A DNA stretch of 64,000 nucleotides from Cyanobacteria bacterium SBLK. GTDB lineage: Bacteria > Cyanobacteriota > Cyanobacteriia > Cyanobacteriales > Spirulinaceae. Of the stretch, positions 52,410 through 61,202 are shown piece after piece. The position numbers and the translations under genes were made by a program. The notes under the pieces were generated by a model, which was not told the origin of the DNA, ran no database searches, and saw nothing but the letters and a program-made list of their open reading frames with translations. The first letter of the stretch is position 1; the number at the start of each line of letters is the position of its first letter. Where the stretch lies: assembly GCA_017746715.1 (NCBI GenBank), contig JAGHZQ010000081.1:62001-126000 (forward strand), written 5' to 3'.

Positions 52410-52637
52410 ATGCTCACAGTCGGCAGTCAAGGCGCAGAAGTTATTGCCCTACAAGAATTCATCAACCAGCAAAGCTACACTCCCGATGTTATTGCAGTTG
52501 ATGGGATCTTCGGACCGGGAACTCAAGCCGCCGTTCAGAATTTTCAGGCTGCCACGGGATTAGTTGCCGATGGCATTGTCGGACCCAATACCTATTCCAT
52601 GATGGCGAATTGCGGTTTCGTCTACGAAGGTTGCTAG
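52410..52637 (+). CDS. Stand-alone peptidoglycan-binding domain (PGBD1-like)
   Basis: The 75-residue protein is one PG_binding_1-like domain: MLTVGSQGAEVIALQEFINQ, then VIAVDGIFGPGTQAAVQNFQ and AATGLVADGIVGPNTYSMM, ending NCGFVYEGC with two cysteines. The domain normally binds peptidoglycan and is fused to hydrolases; here it is alone and has no signal peptide. AAGGAG precedes the ATG at 11 bases. It is the first gene of the plus-strand run of modular membrane proteins, 50 bases upstream of the first. A companion role in the envelope is likely, but the absence of a signal peptide leaves export unexplained. Confidence 0.85.
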   Translation: MLTVGSQGAEVIALQEFINQQSYTPDVIAVDGIFGPGTQAAVQNFQAATGLVADGIVGPNTYSMMANCGFVYEGC

Positions 52638-52687
52638 ATCGATTCGCAATCGATTGACTCTGGTTATTTTTTAGCAAACACAAAATA

Positions 52688-54841
52688 ATGGCTCTCATCG
52701 ATGATGCGATCGCCGCCTACGAAACGGCGACGATCGCACTAGAAAGTGCTTCTCCCGCGCCCTCTTTCGAGCAAATCGTCGCCGCGCTCATTGCTCGCGA
52801 TAGCGTAGAGAAGAAGCGGCAAATGGATCAAGCTCCGGCAGGGGCAACCTATGCTAAACTCATTGGTTTGGACGAGCGCCTGAAAGCGCAAGCCCCCTAC
52901 ATCGTTCGCGATGACAAGCTCGAGGAATGGAAAGCAAGCGTTAATCCCACCCCCGCCCAATGGTGGTGGAATCTCAGCGATCTCGAACCGCTATTAAATA
53001 AAGCGATCGCCCGTTACGAAACGGCCTTAAATGCTCTGCAAACTTCAACCGAAGCAGACAAATCCGAGCAAGTTTTAGAAGTATTGCTGGCACGGGATGC
53101 CGTAGAGGAGGCGCGTAAAGGGCAAAAGCAACTCCCGCAAACCAGTGTCGCCAAACTGGTGAAACTCGATCGCGATCTCAAAGAACTCTCCCCGGAAATT
53201 GCCTCCTACGACACGATCGCGGAATGGAAAGTCAGTCTCAACCGCCAAGCGCAATACTGGTGGTGGGAGTTTAAAACCACTGCGCCTTTACCCGATCGCG
53301 CCCTCGCCCGCTATCAACGCGCCCTCAAGGTCATTGAAGACGAAAGTCGCCCCCCGGTCCATGGGGAATTGCTCGAAGCATTACTGGCACGAGATGAAGT
53401 GGAAGAAGCCATTTCCGGTACGTTCCAAAATCAACCCGTCCCGGAAAAATTTGCTAAGCAGTTAATCGACTTGGATCGCCAACTCAAGCGCCATCGCATG
53501 AATCTCAACGTTAACAACCAACTGGCACAGTGGAAGCGCAGTTTGAAACGGGAGAATTTTTGGTGGTGGAATCTCAAACCCGAACTCCTCGGCTCCGAAG
53601 AAGATCCTCCCTCTCCTCGGGATTGGGTCTTGACGGGACTGGCGATCGGTGCATTGGGCATTGCTGCCAGTTTTATCCTCAGTACGGCGCAAACCTTTTC
53701 TAAGGAAGTAGAAGGGGTGCAAGCCGATGCAGCGCAAAATCTCGCCACCGTCCTGCAAGTGGTGGGCTTGGGGACGGCAGGGGCAGGCGCTCTCACCAAA
53801 AAAGGACAGGATACCATTGAAAAAATGGTGACGGTGTTGCGCTTGCCCTCCAACCTTCACGCACCAGCTGCATTGGGGATTGCCGGAGGATTGATGGCGG
53901 TGACGGGGATCGTCAACGCCAGTTTGCCGGTTTGGGGCGGATGGTATATTTCTCGCGCCAAGAACTTCGAGGTCTACAATGAATTGATTAAAGCGCGGGA
54001 TAGTTATTTGCAGGCGAGCAAATTCGTGCGTTCCGTAGAGGCTCAAGCAGAAATTACCGTAGGTTTGGGGAAAATTTACGAGCGCCTCGGTCGTTATGAC
54101 AAAGCAGAACAAGAATACGAAAAAGCGCGGCTGCTCAACGATCCCGCAGCCATGAACGCCCTCGGTCGGATTCTCTTAATTCAAGAGTTAGCCCGTCAGG
54201 GTCAATTGAGCTTTACCCGCAAAACCCTGATCGATGCAGAATCGCTATTAGGGCGATCGCAAACCGCCTTGCTGCCCGAAGATAGCAATATTGAAGAACT
54301 CATTGAAAGCGATCCCGAGAAAGCGGCGATCGTTCTTGATGCGGGTATCAATCAAGTGATGTTGGAATGGTTAAAAGCCAAATGGCCGCGGCAACCGGGA
54401 ATTACGGCCCCTTTGAGGACGCCAGGAGGATTCGCCCCAACCACTCTCGGAACTGCACCGGCAGGATCTTCGGATCCCTTCCAATTTCTGCAAGACAATT
54501 CCGACAATTTGTATGAAGCTCACGGGATCGCTCGGGCCGTCGTGGGTTATGCGAATATTCTGCAAGAAAAGTATGGCGATCGCAATCAGATCGGCTCGAA
54601 AATTTCCGAGCTGCAAACCCGCGCCCTTTGCTTCCGAGATGCTGCCGCGATCGTCCTCTTGTCCCTCAACGCGCAAGTCCAATTGTCGGAAGAAGAAATC
54701 GGTTCTTATAACTGTCTGACCCCAGGAGCGCGATATACGGTTTCTTCAGAGGATGCTTTCGTCATCGAAACCGTCAAGGAATCTTTACCCGTTTCCGGTG
54801 AAGCGATTGGCAATGCTTATCAAACGTTGTTCGGCTCTTAA
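52688..54841 (+). CDS. Modular WWW-triplet / 3-TM / TPR-like protein, copy A
   Basis: The 717-residue protein has three tandem modules of about 100 residues. Each carries ARDxVE, a LDxxLK motif, WKxS(L/V) and a closing Trp triplet at 92-94, 191-193 and 292-294. Three hydrophobic segments follow (about 312-334, 350-371, 392-413), then TPR-like helices (about 428-500: LIKARDSYLQASKFVRSVEA, then ITVGLGKIYERLGRYDKAEQ). The C-terminal part (about 585-717) has RALCFRDAA, YNC and VSSEDAFVIETVKESLP. Basic residues flank TM1 and the TM2-TM3 loop, suggesting a cytoplasmic N-terminus and a periplasmic C-terminus. I know no assigned function; similar TPR proteins exist unnamed in cyanobacteria (recollection). 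It lies 50 bases after the PGBD gene. Confidence 0.9.
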   Translation: MALIDDAIAAYETATIALESASPAPSFEQIVAALIARDSVEKKRQMDQAPAGATYAKLIGLDERLKAQAPYIVRDDKLEEWKASVNPTPAQWWWNLSDLEPLLNKAIARYETALNALQTSTEADKSEQVLEVLLARDAVEEARKGQKQLPQTSVAKLVKLDRDLKELSPEIASYDTIAEWKVSLNRQAQYWWWEFKTTAPLPDRALARYQRALKVIEDESRPPVHGELLEALLARDEVEEAISGTFQNQPVPEKFAKQLIDLDRQLKRHRMNLNVNNQLAQWKRSLKRENFWWWNLKPELLGSEEDPPSPRDWVLTGLAIGALGIAASFILSTAQTFSKEVEGVQADAAQNLATVLQVVGLGTAGAGALTKKGQDTIEKMVTVLRLPSNLHAPAALGIAGGLMAVTGIVNASLPVWGGWYISRAKNFEVYNELIKARDSYLQASKFVRSVEAQAEITVGLGKIYERLGRYDKAEQEYEKARLLNDPAAMNALGRILLIQELARQGQLSFTRKTLIDAESLLGRSQTALLPEDSNIEELIESDPEKAAIVLDAGINQVMLEWLKAKWPRQPGITAPLRTPGGFAPTTLGTAPAGSSDPFQFLQDNSDNLYEAHGIARAVVGYANILQEKYGDRNQIGSKISELQTRALCFRDAAAIVLLSLNAQVQLSEEEIGSYNCLTPGARYTVSSEDAFVIETVKESLPVSGEAIGNAYQTLFGS

Positions 54842-54896
54842 TTCAGGCTTTTTCCCTTTCGATTTCTACCCCTTAGAATTATCCAAACTATAAACA

Positions 54897-57092
54897 ATGG
54901 CTCTCATCGATGATGCGATCGCCGCCTACGAAACGGCTCTCATTGCCTTAGAAAATGCCGCACCTACCCCCTCTTTCGAGGAAATTGTTGCTGCGTTAAT
55001 CGCCCGAGACGGCGTGGAAAAAAAGCGGCAAATCGATCAAGCTCCGGCGGGAGCGACCTATGCCAAATTGATCGCCTTAGACGATCGCTTAAAGGCTCAA
55101 TCCGAAGCGATTTTGCGGGATGACAAGCTCGAGGAATGGAAAGCGAGCGTCAATCCCACTCCCGCCCAATGGTGGTGGCATCTCAACGATCTCGAACCCT
55201 TACTCAATAAAGCGATCGCCCGTTACGAAACCGCCCTCGAGGCCCTGAAAACGTCTGCCGAGGCGGACAAATCCGAGCAAGTATTGGCGGTTTTACTGGC
55301 ACGAGATGGAGTAGAAGAATCTCGCAAAGGGCAAAAGCAGCCCCCCCGTGCCAGCATTGCCAAACTGGTGAAACTGGATCGGGAACTGAAAGAAATTTCC
55401 CCAGAAATCGCCTCCTACGACACGATCGCGGAATGGAAAGTCAGTCTCAACCGCCAAGCGCAATCTTGGTGGTGGGAGTTTAAAACCACCGCACCTTTGC
55501 CCGATCGCGCTCTCGATCGCTATCAACGCGCTCTTGGAGCGATTAAAGAAAATACCAACCCTTCCGAAGAAGAGCTGCTCGAGGCATTATTGGCACGGGA
55601 TGAAGTCGAAGAAGCCATTTCCGGCACCTTCCAAAATCAACCCGTTCCGGAAAAATTAGCCAGGCAATTGATCGACCTCGATCGCCAACTCAAGCGCCAT
55701 CGTTTGAGCCTTAACGCTAACAACCAACTGTCCCAATGGAAGCGCAGTTTAAAGCGGGAGAATTTTTGGTGGTGGAATCTCAAACCCGAACTCCTCGGCT
55801 CCGAAGAAGATCCCCCCTCCCCTCGAGATTGGGTCTTGACGGGGCTGGCGATCGGTGCATTGGGCATTGCAGCCAGTTTCATTCTCAGTACGGCGCAAAC
55901 CTTTTCTAAGAAAGTGGAAGGGGTGCAAACCGATACGGCGCAAAACCTCGCCACCGTCCTGCAAGTGGTGGGTTTGGGGACGGCAGGGGCGGGCGCTCTC
56001 ACCAAAAAAGGACAAGAAACCGTCGAGAAAATGGTGACGGTATTGCGCTTGCCTGCCGAGTTACACGCCCCTGCAGCTTTGGGGATTGCCGGAGGATTGA
56101 TGGTGGTGACGGGGATCGTCAATGCCAGCTTGCCCGGTTGGGGAAATGATTATATCAAGCAGGGTCAGAAGTTTGCCAAGCGAGGAGAACTGATTAAAGC
56201 GCGGGATAGTTATTTGCAGGCGAGTAAATTCGTGCGTTCTGCGAAGGCCCAAGCCGCATTAACCGTGGGTTTAGGGGAGATTTACGAGCGTCTCGGCCGC
56301 TACGATAAAGCGATCGAAGAATATGAAAAAGCGCGACTGCTCAACAATCCGACCGCCATGAACGCATTGAGTCGCCTGCTCTTGCTTCAGGAGTTAATCC
56401 GTCAGGGTCAATTAAATATTCCCAAACGAGCGGTTGTCGAAGCCGAATCCCTGCTGGGGCGATCGCAGGAGGCGCTTGATGGCGAAATCGAAAATCTCAT
56501 TACCAACGATCCCGAAGGCGCTCTCATTTTTACCGAGGCCACCATTAATCAGGGACTGGTAGAGTGGTTTAAAGCCCGGTGGCCGCGGCAAACGGGAATC
56601 AGGATTACCAGTCCGCCCCCCGCCGCGACTCCAACCGCGCCAGACTCATTCAATTCTGCAGCCATTGCCGTTCCCCCATTCCAAGGTCCTACGAATGTCG
56701 AGCGATTTCGTCAAGAAAACCTCGAATTCTTCCGGCAAGCAAGGGGTCGTTTCGGCAATGCCATCACTTTTCTACAATTCCTGCGAGACCAACACGGCGA
56801 TCGCCAAAATATCGCGGGCAAGCTGGCAGAATTGGAACAGAGGGCGAATTGTCTCCTCGATGCCAGCAATATGGTTCTAGTTTCTCTGGCGATCGCAACA
56901 GACAGCAGCGACCAAGAGATTCTCCCCCCCGAGCAAATCGGCCCCTATGATTGCGTCGGAGAAACCGGACGCTTTACCATCTCCCCCGAAGATGCGTTGA
57001 TCGTCCAAACTGTCTACGATTCCCTGCCCCTTCCGGGAGGAGAAGGTCAGTTACTCGGAGCGCTGATTACAATTACGGGAGATATCCCTTAA
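54897..57092 (+). CDS. Modular WWW-triplet / 3-TM / TPR-like protein, copy B
   Basis: The 731-residue paralogue of copy A has the same order: three modules with Trp triplets at 92-94, 191-193 and 291-293, three membrane segments (about 311-333, 349-370, 391-412), TPR-like helices (LIKARDSYLQASKFVRSAKA, LTVGLGEIYERLGRYDKAIE) and a C-terminal domain with RANCLLDAS, YDCVGETGRFTISPEDALIV and QTVYDSLP. A Pro/Ala-rich linker (about 570-600) precedes the C-terminal domain. The 48 residues from the last Trp triplet into TM1 are identical in A, B and C. The first 40 bases are identical to A, suggesting recent duplication or gene conversion. It starts 55 bases after copy A. Confidence 0.9.
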   Translation: MALIDDAIAAYETALIALENAAPTPSFEEIVAALIARDGVEKKRQIDQAPAGATYAKLIALDDRLKAQSEAILRDDKLEEWKASVNPTPAQWWWHLNDLEPLLNKAIARYETALEALKTSAEADKSEQVLAVLLARDGVEESRKGQKQPPRASIAKLVKLDRELKEISPEIASYDTIAEWKVSLNRQAQSWWWEFKTTAPLPDRALDRYQRALGAIKENTNPSEEELLEALLARDEVEEAISGTFQNQPVPEKLARQLIDLDRQLKRHRLSLNANNQLSQWKRSLKRENFWWWNLKPELLGSEEDPPSPRDWVLTGLAIGALGIAASFILSTAQTFSKKVEGVQTDTAQNLATVLQVVGLGTAGAGALTKKGQETVEKMVTVLRLPAELHAPAALGIAGGLMVVTGIVNASLPGWGNDYIKQGQKFAKRGELIKARDSYLQASKFVRSAKAQAALTVGLGEIYERLGRYDKAIEEYEKARLLNNPTAMNALSRLLLLQELIRQGQLNIPKRAVVEAESLLGRSQEALDGEIENLITNDPEGALIFTEATINQGLVEWFKARWPRQTGIRITSPPPAATPTAPDSFNSAAIAVPPFQGPTNVERFRQENLEFFRQARGRFGNAITFLQFLRDQHGDRQNIAGKLAELEQRANCLLDASNMVLVSLAIATDSSDQEILPPEQIGPYDCVGETGRFTISPEDALIVQTVYDSLPLPGGEGQLLGALITITGDIP

Positions 57093-57175
57093 TCAATTCA
57101 AAATTCAGAATTCAAAATGGATTTTAACAGCAATTTGGGGTGCATCGCTTTTTGTAATCTTTTAGGAGAAAAACC

Positions 57176-57490
57176 ATGGGATTTTTTGACAAAATTCAAG
57201 ATTTGGGCGAAGCAGTCGCAGAGGTTTTTGAGGGGGACGAGATTCCTCCCGAACGGCGCGGTCTTGGCGGAGAATACGACCAGAGCGGTTTGGCCAAGCG
57301 GGTAGCGCTCATGTGCGATAACGACCCCCTTGTCTCTCCTCTCGATACGGTTTGGGTAGCGCAAACGGGCGGTACGGTCGTGTTTAAAGGGACGATTCCC
57401 GATGAAACCATGCGTCAGCATTTGATGAATTTGGCATTTCAAACCGAAGGAACTACCGATGTTCTCACCGATGAGTTATATGTCGGTTAA
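57176..57490 (+). CDS. Small BON-like domain protein
   Basis: The 104-residue protein starts MGFFDKIQDLGEAVAEVF, an amphipathic helix, then EIPPERRGLGGEYDQSGLAK, and has a C-terminal part like a BON domain: VVFKGTIPDETMRQHLMNLA then TEGTTDVLTDEL (strand-helix-strand with the usual GT.PDE and TDVLTDEL features). BON domains bind phospholipid and occur in envelope-stress and osmotic proteins. No signal peptide is visible. AGGAG precedes the ATG by eight bases. It lies between copies B and C of the modular membrane proteins and is probably in the same operon. The BON assignment is tentative. Confidence 0.65.
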   Translation: MGFFDKIQDLGEAVAEVFEGDEIPPERRGLGGEYDQSGLAKRVALMCDNDPLVSPLDTVWVAQTGGTVVFKGTIPDETMRQHLMNLAFQTEGTTDVLTDELYVG

Positions 57491-57556
57491 TATCACAAAA
57501 TACGCCCCAACGATTGGGGCTTCCCTCGTTCTTGCCCATAAAACCCCCAAAGAATA

Positions 57557-59440
57557 ATGGCTGTTATTGATGATGCGATCGCTGCTTACGAAACAGCGCT
57601 CGTTGCCTTAGAAGAAGGCGCGCCCGAACCCGCCGACGAACAAATTATCGCCGCATTGATCGCTCGAGATGGTGTCGAGAAAAAACGGCAGATGGATCAA
57701 GCACCCGCAGGAGCAACCTATGCCAAGCTAATCGGTTTGGACCAACGTCTCAAAGCACAGCAGGAGAATATTAACCGCATCGGCAACCTCGAGGAATGGA
57801 AAGCGAGCGTCAATCCCACCCCCGCCCAATGGTGGTGGAATCTCAACGATTTGGATCCCCTGCTCGATAAAGCGATCGACCGTTACTATCGCGCTCTGGC
57901 TTCCATTGCCAATAATAGCGCCCCCACAGAAAAAGAACTCCTCGAAGTTTTGCTGGCGCGGGATGAAGTCGAAGATGCGATCGCTAAGACCTTTCAAAAT
58001 CAACCCGTCCCGGAAAAAGTGGCAGAGAAACTGATCGACCTCGATCGCCAACTCAAGCGCCATCGCCTAGCCTTGAATGTTAACAACCAACTGGTGCAAT
58101 GGAAGCGCAGTTTAAAGCGGGATAATGCTTGGTGGTGGAACCTCAAACCCGAACTCCTCGGCTCCGAAGAAGATCCCCCCTCCCCTCGAGATTGGGTCTT
58201 GACGGGGTTGGCGATCGGTGCATTGGGTATTGCTGCCAGTTTTATTCTCAGCACGGCGCAAACGTTCTCCAAACAAGTAGAGGGCATCCAAACCGACACG
58301 GCGCAAAACCTCGCCACCGTCCTGCAAGTCGTGGGGTTGGGAACGGCAGGGGCGGGCGCTCTCACCAAAAAAGGACAGGAAACCATTGAAAAAATGGTGA
58401 CGGTCTTGCGCTTGCCTGCCGAGTTACACGCCCCGGCCGCGTTGGGTATTGCCGGGGGATTGATGGCCGTTACGGGCCTGATTAACGCCAGTTTGCCCGT
58501 CTGGGGCAGTTGGTACATCGGTCGCGCTCAAAACTTGGAGAAACGCAAGGAATTGATTAAGGCGCGGGATAGTTATTTGCAAGCGAGCAAATTCGTGCGA
58601 TCGGCCAAGGCTCAAGCGGAAATTACCGTGGGATTGGGGAAAATCTACGAAAATCTCGGTCGCTTTGATAAAGCCGAGCAAGAATACGAAAAAGCGAGAT
58701 TGCTCAACGATCCGGCAGCCATGAACGCCCTCGGTCGCATTCTTTTGATTCAAGAGTTAAGCCGACAAGGACAGTTAAATACCCCCAAACAAATTGTCAT
58801 CAATGCAGAATCACTCTTCGAACGGGCGCAAGAAGCGTTATTGGTCGAACAGAGCAAGATCGAAAATCTCCTGGAAAACAATCCCGAAAAAGCGTTGATT
58901 TATATCGATACGACCATTAATCAAGGAATCGTCGAATGGTTCAAAGCCAAGTGGCCGCGACAACCCGGATTGTCCCTACCGATTGCTTCTGCATCCGGAG
59001 GAACTCCTGGAGTCGTACCGCAGCCGATCGCAGCCATCCCTCAAGGTTCTTCCGATCCCGCCCAATTTGTCAGCGACAATCAAGATGAGTTTTTGAGCGC
59101 GATTTCTTATGCTCGAGATGCCGTGAGGTATCTGCAAATCTTGCGAGAGAATTACGGCGATCGCCAATATATCGCCACTCAAATCGACGATCTCGAAATC
59201 CGCGCCGCCTGCGTGCGCGATGCTGCCTTGATCGCCGGAATTGCTCTGGGTTTGGTCTCGATACAACCCGATGCCGCTTCCTTTTTAGAAGGAGAAGGCG
59301 GAACCTATAACTGTTTGGCTAGTGGAGGGCAATATACGGTTTCTCCAGAAGATGTTTTTATCATTCAAACCGTCCAAGATTCTCTGCCCGTAAGCTCTGA
59401 AGATCTCTACTATGCAGGTCGAAATTACATCGGCTATTAA
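57557..59440 (+). CDS. Modular WWW-triplet / 3-TM / TPR-like protein, copy C (two modules)
   Basis: The 627-residue paralogue has only two N-terminal modules, with Trp triplets at 92-94 and 192-194. The second matches module 3 of copies A and B (TFQNQPVPEK, then DLDRQLKRHR), so the middle module is absent. Three membrane segments, TPR-like helices (LIKARDSYLQASKFVRSAKA, ITVGLGKIYENLGRFDKAEQ) and a C-terminal domain with RAACVRDAAL, YNCLASGGQYTVSPEDVFII and QTVQDSLPVS follow as in the others. The part from module 3 through TM1 is nearly identical to A and B. It follows the BON-like gene by 66 bases and precedes murE by 142 bases, same strand. Confidence 0.9.
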   Translation: MAVIDDAIAAYETALVALEEGAPEPADEQIIAALIARDGVEKKRQMDQAPAGATYAKLIGLDQRLKAQQENINRIGNLEEWKASVNPTPAQWWWNLNDLDPLLDKAIDRYYRALASIANNSAPTEKELLEVLLARDEVEDAIAKTFQNQPVPEKVAEKLIDLDRQLKRHRLALNVNNQLVQWKRSLKRDNAWWWNLKPELLGSEEDPPSPRDWVLTGLAIGALGIAASFILSTAQTFSKQVEGIQTDTAQNLATVLQVVGLGTAGAGALTKKGQETIEKMVTVLRLPAELHAPAALGIAGGLMAVTGLINASLPVWGSWYIGRAQNLEKRKELIKARDSYLQASKFVRSAKAQAEITVGLGKIYENLGRFDKAEQEYEKARLLNDPAAMNALGRILLIQELSRQGQLNTPKQIVINAESLFERAQEALLVEQSKIENLLENNPEKALIYIDTTINQGIVEWFKAKWPRQPGLSLPIASASGGTPGVVPQPIAAIPQGSSDPAQFVSDNQDEFLSAISYARDAVRYLQILRENYGDRQYIATQIDDLEIRAACVRDAALIAGIALGLVSIQPDAASFLEGEGGTYNCLASGGQYTVSPEDVFIIQTVQDSLPVSSEDLYYAGRNYIGY

Positions 59441-59582
59441 ACCTGTCGGGTCTAAATGGGGGTGCAAGTCCTGCACTCCCACGAGCATTTTCTCAAAATA
59501 TCGATATCGAAAGCCATCGCCCGTTGAGAATCGATCGCAGATCGCAGATAATCGATGATTAAACCATCAATCGCTCGAAACC

Positions 59583-61076
59583 ATGAAATTAAAAGAACTA
59601 TTAGCCGACATTCCCGGAATCGCAGCATTACCCGAACATCCCAATTTAGAAACAGAAGTGACCGGACTTTCGACCAACTCCCATGCTTGCAAAGTGGGAG
59701 ATTTATTTATCGGGATGCCGGGGACGCGGGTAGACGGCGGCGAATTCTGGGAAGGAGCGATCGCATCGGGAGCCATCGCTGCCTTAATTTCCCCTCAAGC
59801 TGCTGTCAAATCTCCTCCCAAAGAGAATCTCTGTCTCTTCCAGGGGGAAAATATTCCCCTCGCCTGTGCCAAAATTGCCGCCAAATTTTACAATAATCCG
59901 ACCCAACACTTGCAAGCGATCGGCGTAACGGGAACCAATGGCAAAACCACCACTACTCATTTAATCGAGTTCTTTTTGAGTCGCACTCAATCCCCCACCG
60001 CTCTCTTCGGAACCCTCTACGCGCGCTGGCCGGGATACGAAAAAACAGCATCTTATACCACTCCCTTTGCGATCGACCTGCAAGGACAATTAGCCGCAGC
60101 CGCAGATGCGGGAAGCCAATATGCAGTGATGGAAGTCAGTTCCCACGCTTTAGAACAGGGACGGGTCAAAGAATGCGTTTTTGAAGTCGGCGCATTCACG
60201 AATCTCACTCAAGACCATCTCGATTATCACCCGACCATGGAAGACTATTTTGAGGCTAAAGCGTTGTTGTTTGCCGAAGAATACCTCAAAGGACGGGGCA
60301 TTATTAATTTTGACGATCCCTACGGTAAACGACTGATCGATCGCCTTCCGAGCGATCGCGTTTGGAGCTATAGTATCAAAGATGCCAATGCAGACTTATG
60401 GCTGAGAGATCTTGCCTACGAAGCCGACGGCGTTCGAGGAACTCTACATACTCCGAAAGGCGAAATTGCTTTTCAATCCCCTCTCGTGGGTCAATTTAAC
60501 TTAGCCAATCTCCTTGCAGCCGTCGGTACCGTTCTCCATTTAGGCATTGAATTAGAGCAAATTATTCCTCATTTATCGGACTTTTCGGGAGTCCCCGGAC
60601 GCATGGAACGGGTACAAATCGATCCCCAACAAGATATCGGTGTAATTGTCGATTATGCTCACACTCCCGACAGCTTGGAAAATATGTTAAAAGCTGCCCG
60701 TCCTTTTATTCTCGGTCGGGTAATTTGCGTCTTTGGTTGTGGAGGCGATCGCGATCGCACCAAGCGTCCGAAAATGGGAAAAATTGCCGCCGAATTAGCC
60801 GATCTTGCCGTCGTCACCTCCGATAATCCCCGTACGGAAAACCCAGAGCAAATTTTACAAGATATTTTAGAAGGCATTCCTTCAGATATCGAACCCATTG
60901 TCGAAGGCGATCGCTCCCGAGCCATTCGCAAAGCAATCCTCGAAGCCAAACCCGGAGATGGAATATTAATTGCTGGAAAAGGCCACGAAGACTATCAAAT
61001 TTTAGGTACCGAAAAAATCCATTTCGACGATCGCGAACAAGCCAGAGAAGCCCTAAAACTTCGCTTCAAAAAATAA
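59583..61076 (+). CDS. murE: UDP-N-acetylmuramoyl-tripeptide synthetase (meso-DAP ligase)
   Basis: MurE adds meso-diaminopimelate to UDP-MurNAc-L-Ala-D-Glu in peptidoglycan synthesis. The 497-residue protein shows the ATP loop GVTGTNGKTTTTHLIEFF (about 113-130), ASYTTPFAIDLQ, the carbamylated-lysine region with YHPTMEDYFEAKALLFA, DYAHTPDSLENML and the DAP-selecting DNPRTENP (about 413). The DNPR motif indicates meso-DAP rather than lysine, fitting a Gram-negative envelope. It follows copy C of the modular membrane proteins on the same strand, and a hairpin follows its stop. Confidence 0.97.
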   Translation: MKLKELLADIPGIAALPEHPNLETEVTGLSTNSHACKVGDLFIGMPGTRVDGGEFWEGAIASGAIAALISPQAAVKSPPKENLCLFQGENIPLACAKIAAKFYNNPTQHLQAIGVTGTNGKTTTTHLIEFFLSRTQSPTALFGTLYARWPGYEKTASYTTPFAIDLQGQLAAAADAGSQYAVMEVSSHALEQGRVKECVFEVGAFTNLTQDHLDYHPTMEDYFEAKALLFAEEYLKGRGIINFDDPYGKRLIDRLPSDRVWSYSIKDANADLWLRDLAYEADGVRGTLHTPKGEIAFQSPLVGQFNLANLLAAVGTVLHLGIELEQIIPHLSDFSGVPGRMERVQIDPQQDIGVIVDYAHTPDSLENMLKAARPFILGRVICVFGCGGDRDRTKRPKMGKIAAELADLAVVTSDNPRTENPEQILQDILEGIPSDIEPIVEGDRSRAIRKAILEAKPGDGILIAGKGHEDYQILGTEKIHFDDREQAREALKLRFKK

Positions 61077-61081
61077 TACTC

Positions 61082-61102
61082 TAGGGTGCTGCTTGCACCC
61101 TA
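61082..61102 (+). terminator. Terminator-like hairpin after murE
   Basis: TAGGGTGC and GCACCCTA form a perfect 8-base stem with a TGCTT loop just six bases past the murE stop. No T-run follows, so termination is only probable. Confidence 0.5.
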
Positions 61103-61202
61103 AACTCTCCAAAAAGATTAAAATTCTCCTCTTTTGCTATCAACTATCAATCTTCAGATTTATTCGTTAAACTATAAATTGTAATTTTCGAGGGGTTTGA
61201 GC

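Noticed and set aside
53431..54112. Long reverse ORFs opposite copies A, B and C of the modular proteins
   Set aside because: They recur at the same place in all three paralogues because the coding strand is near-identical; they are antisense shadows.
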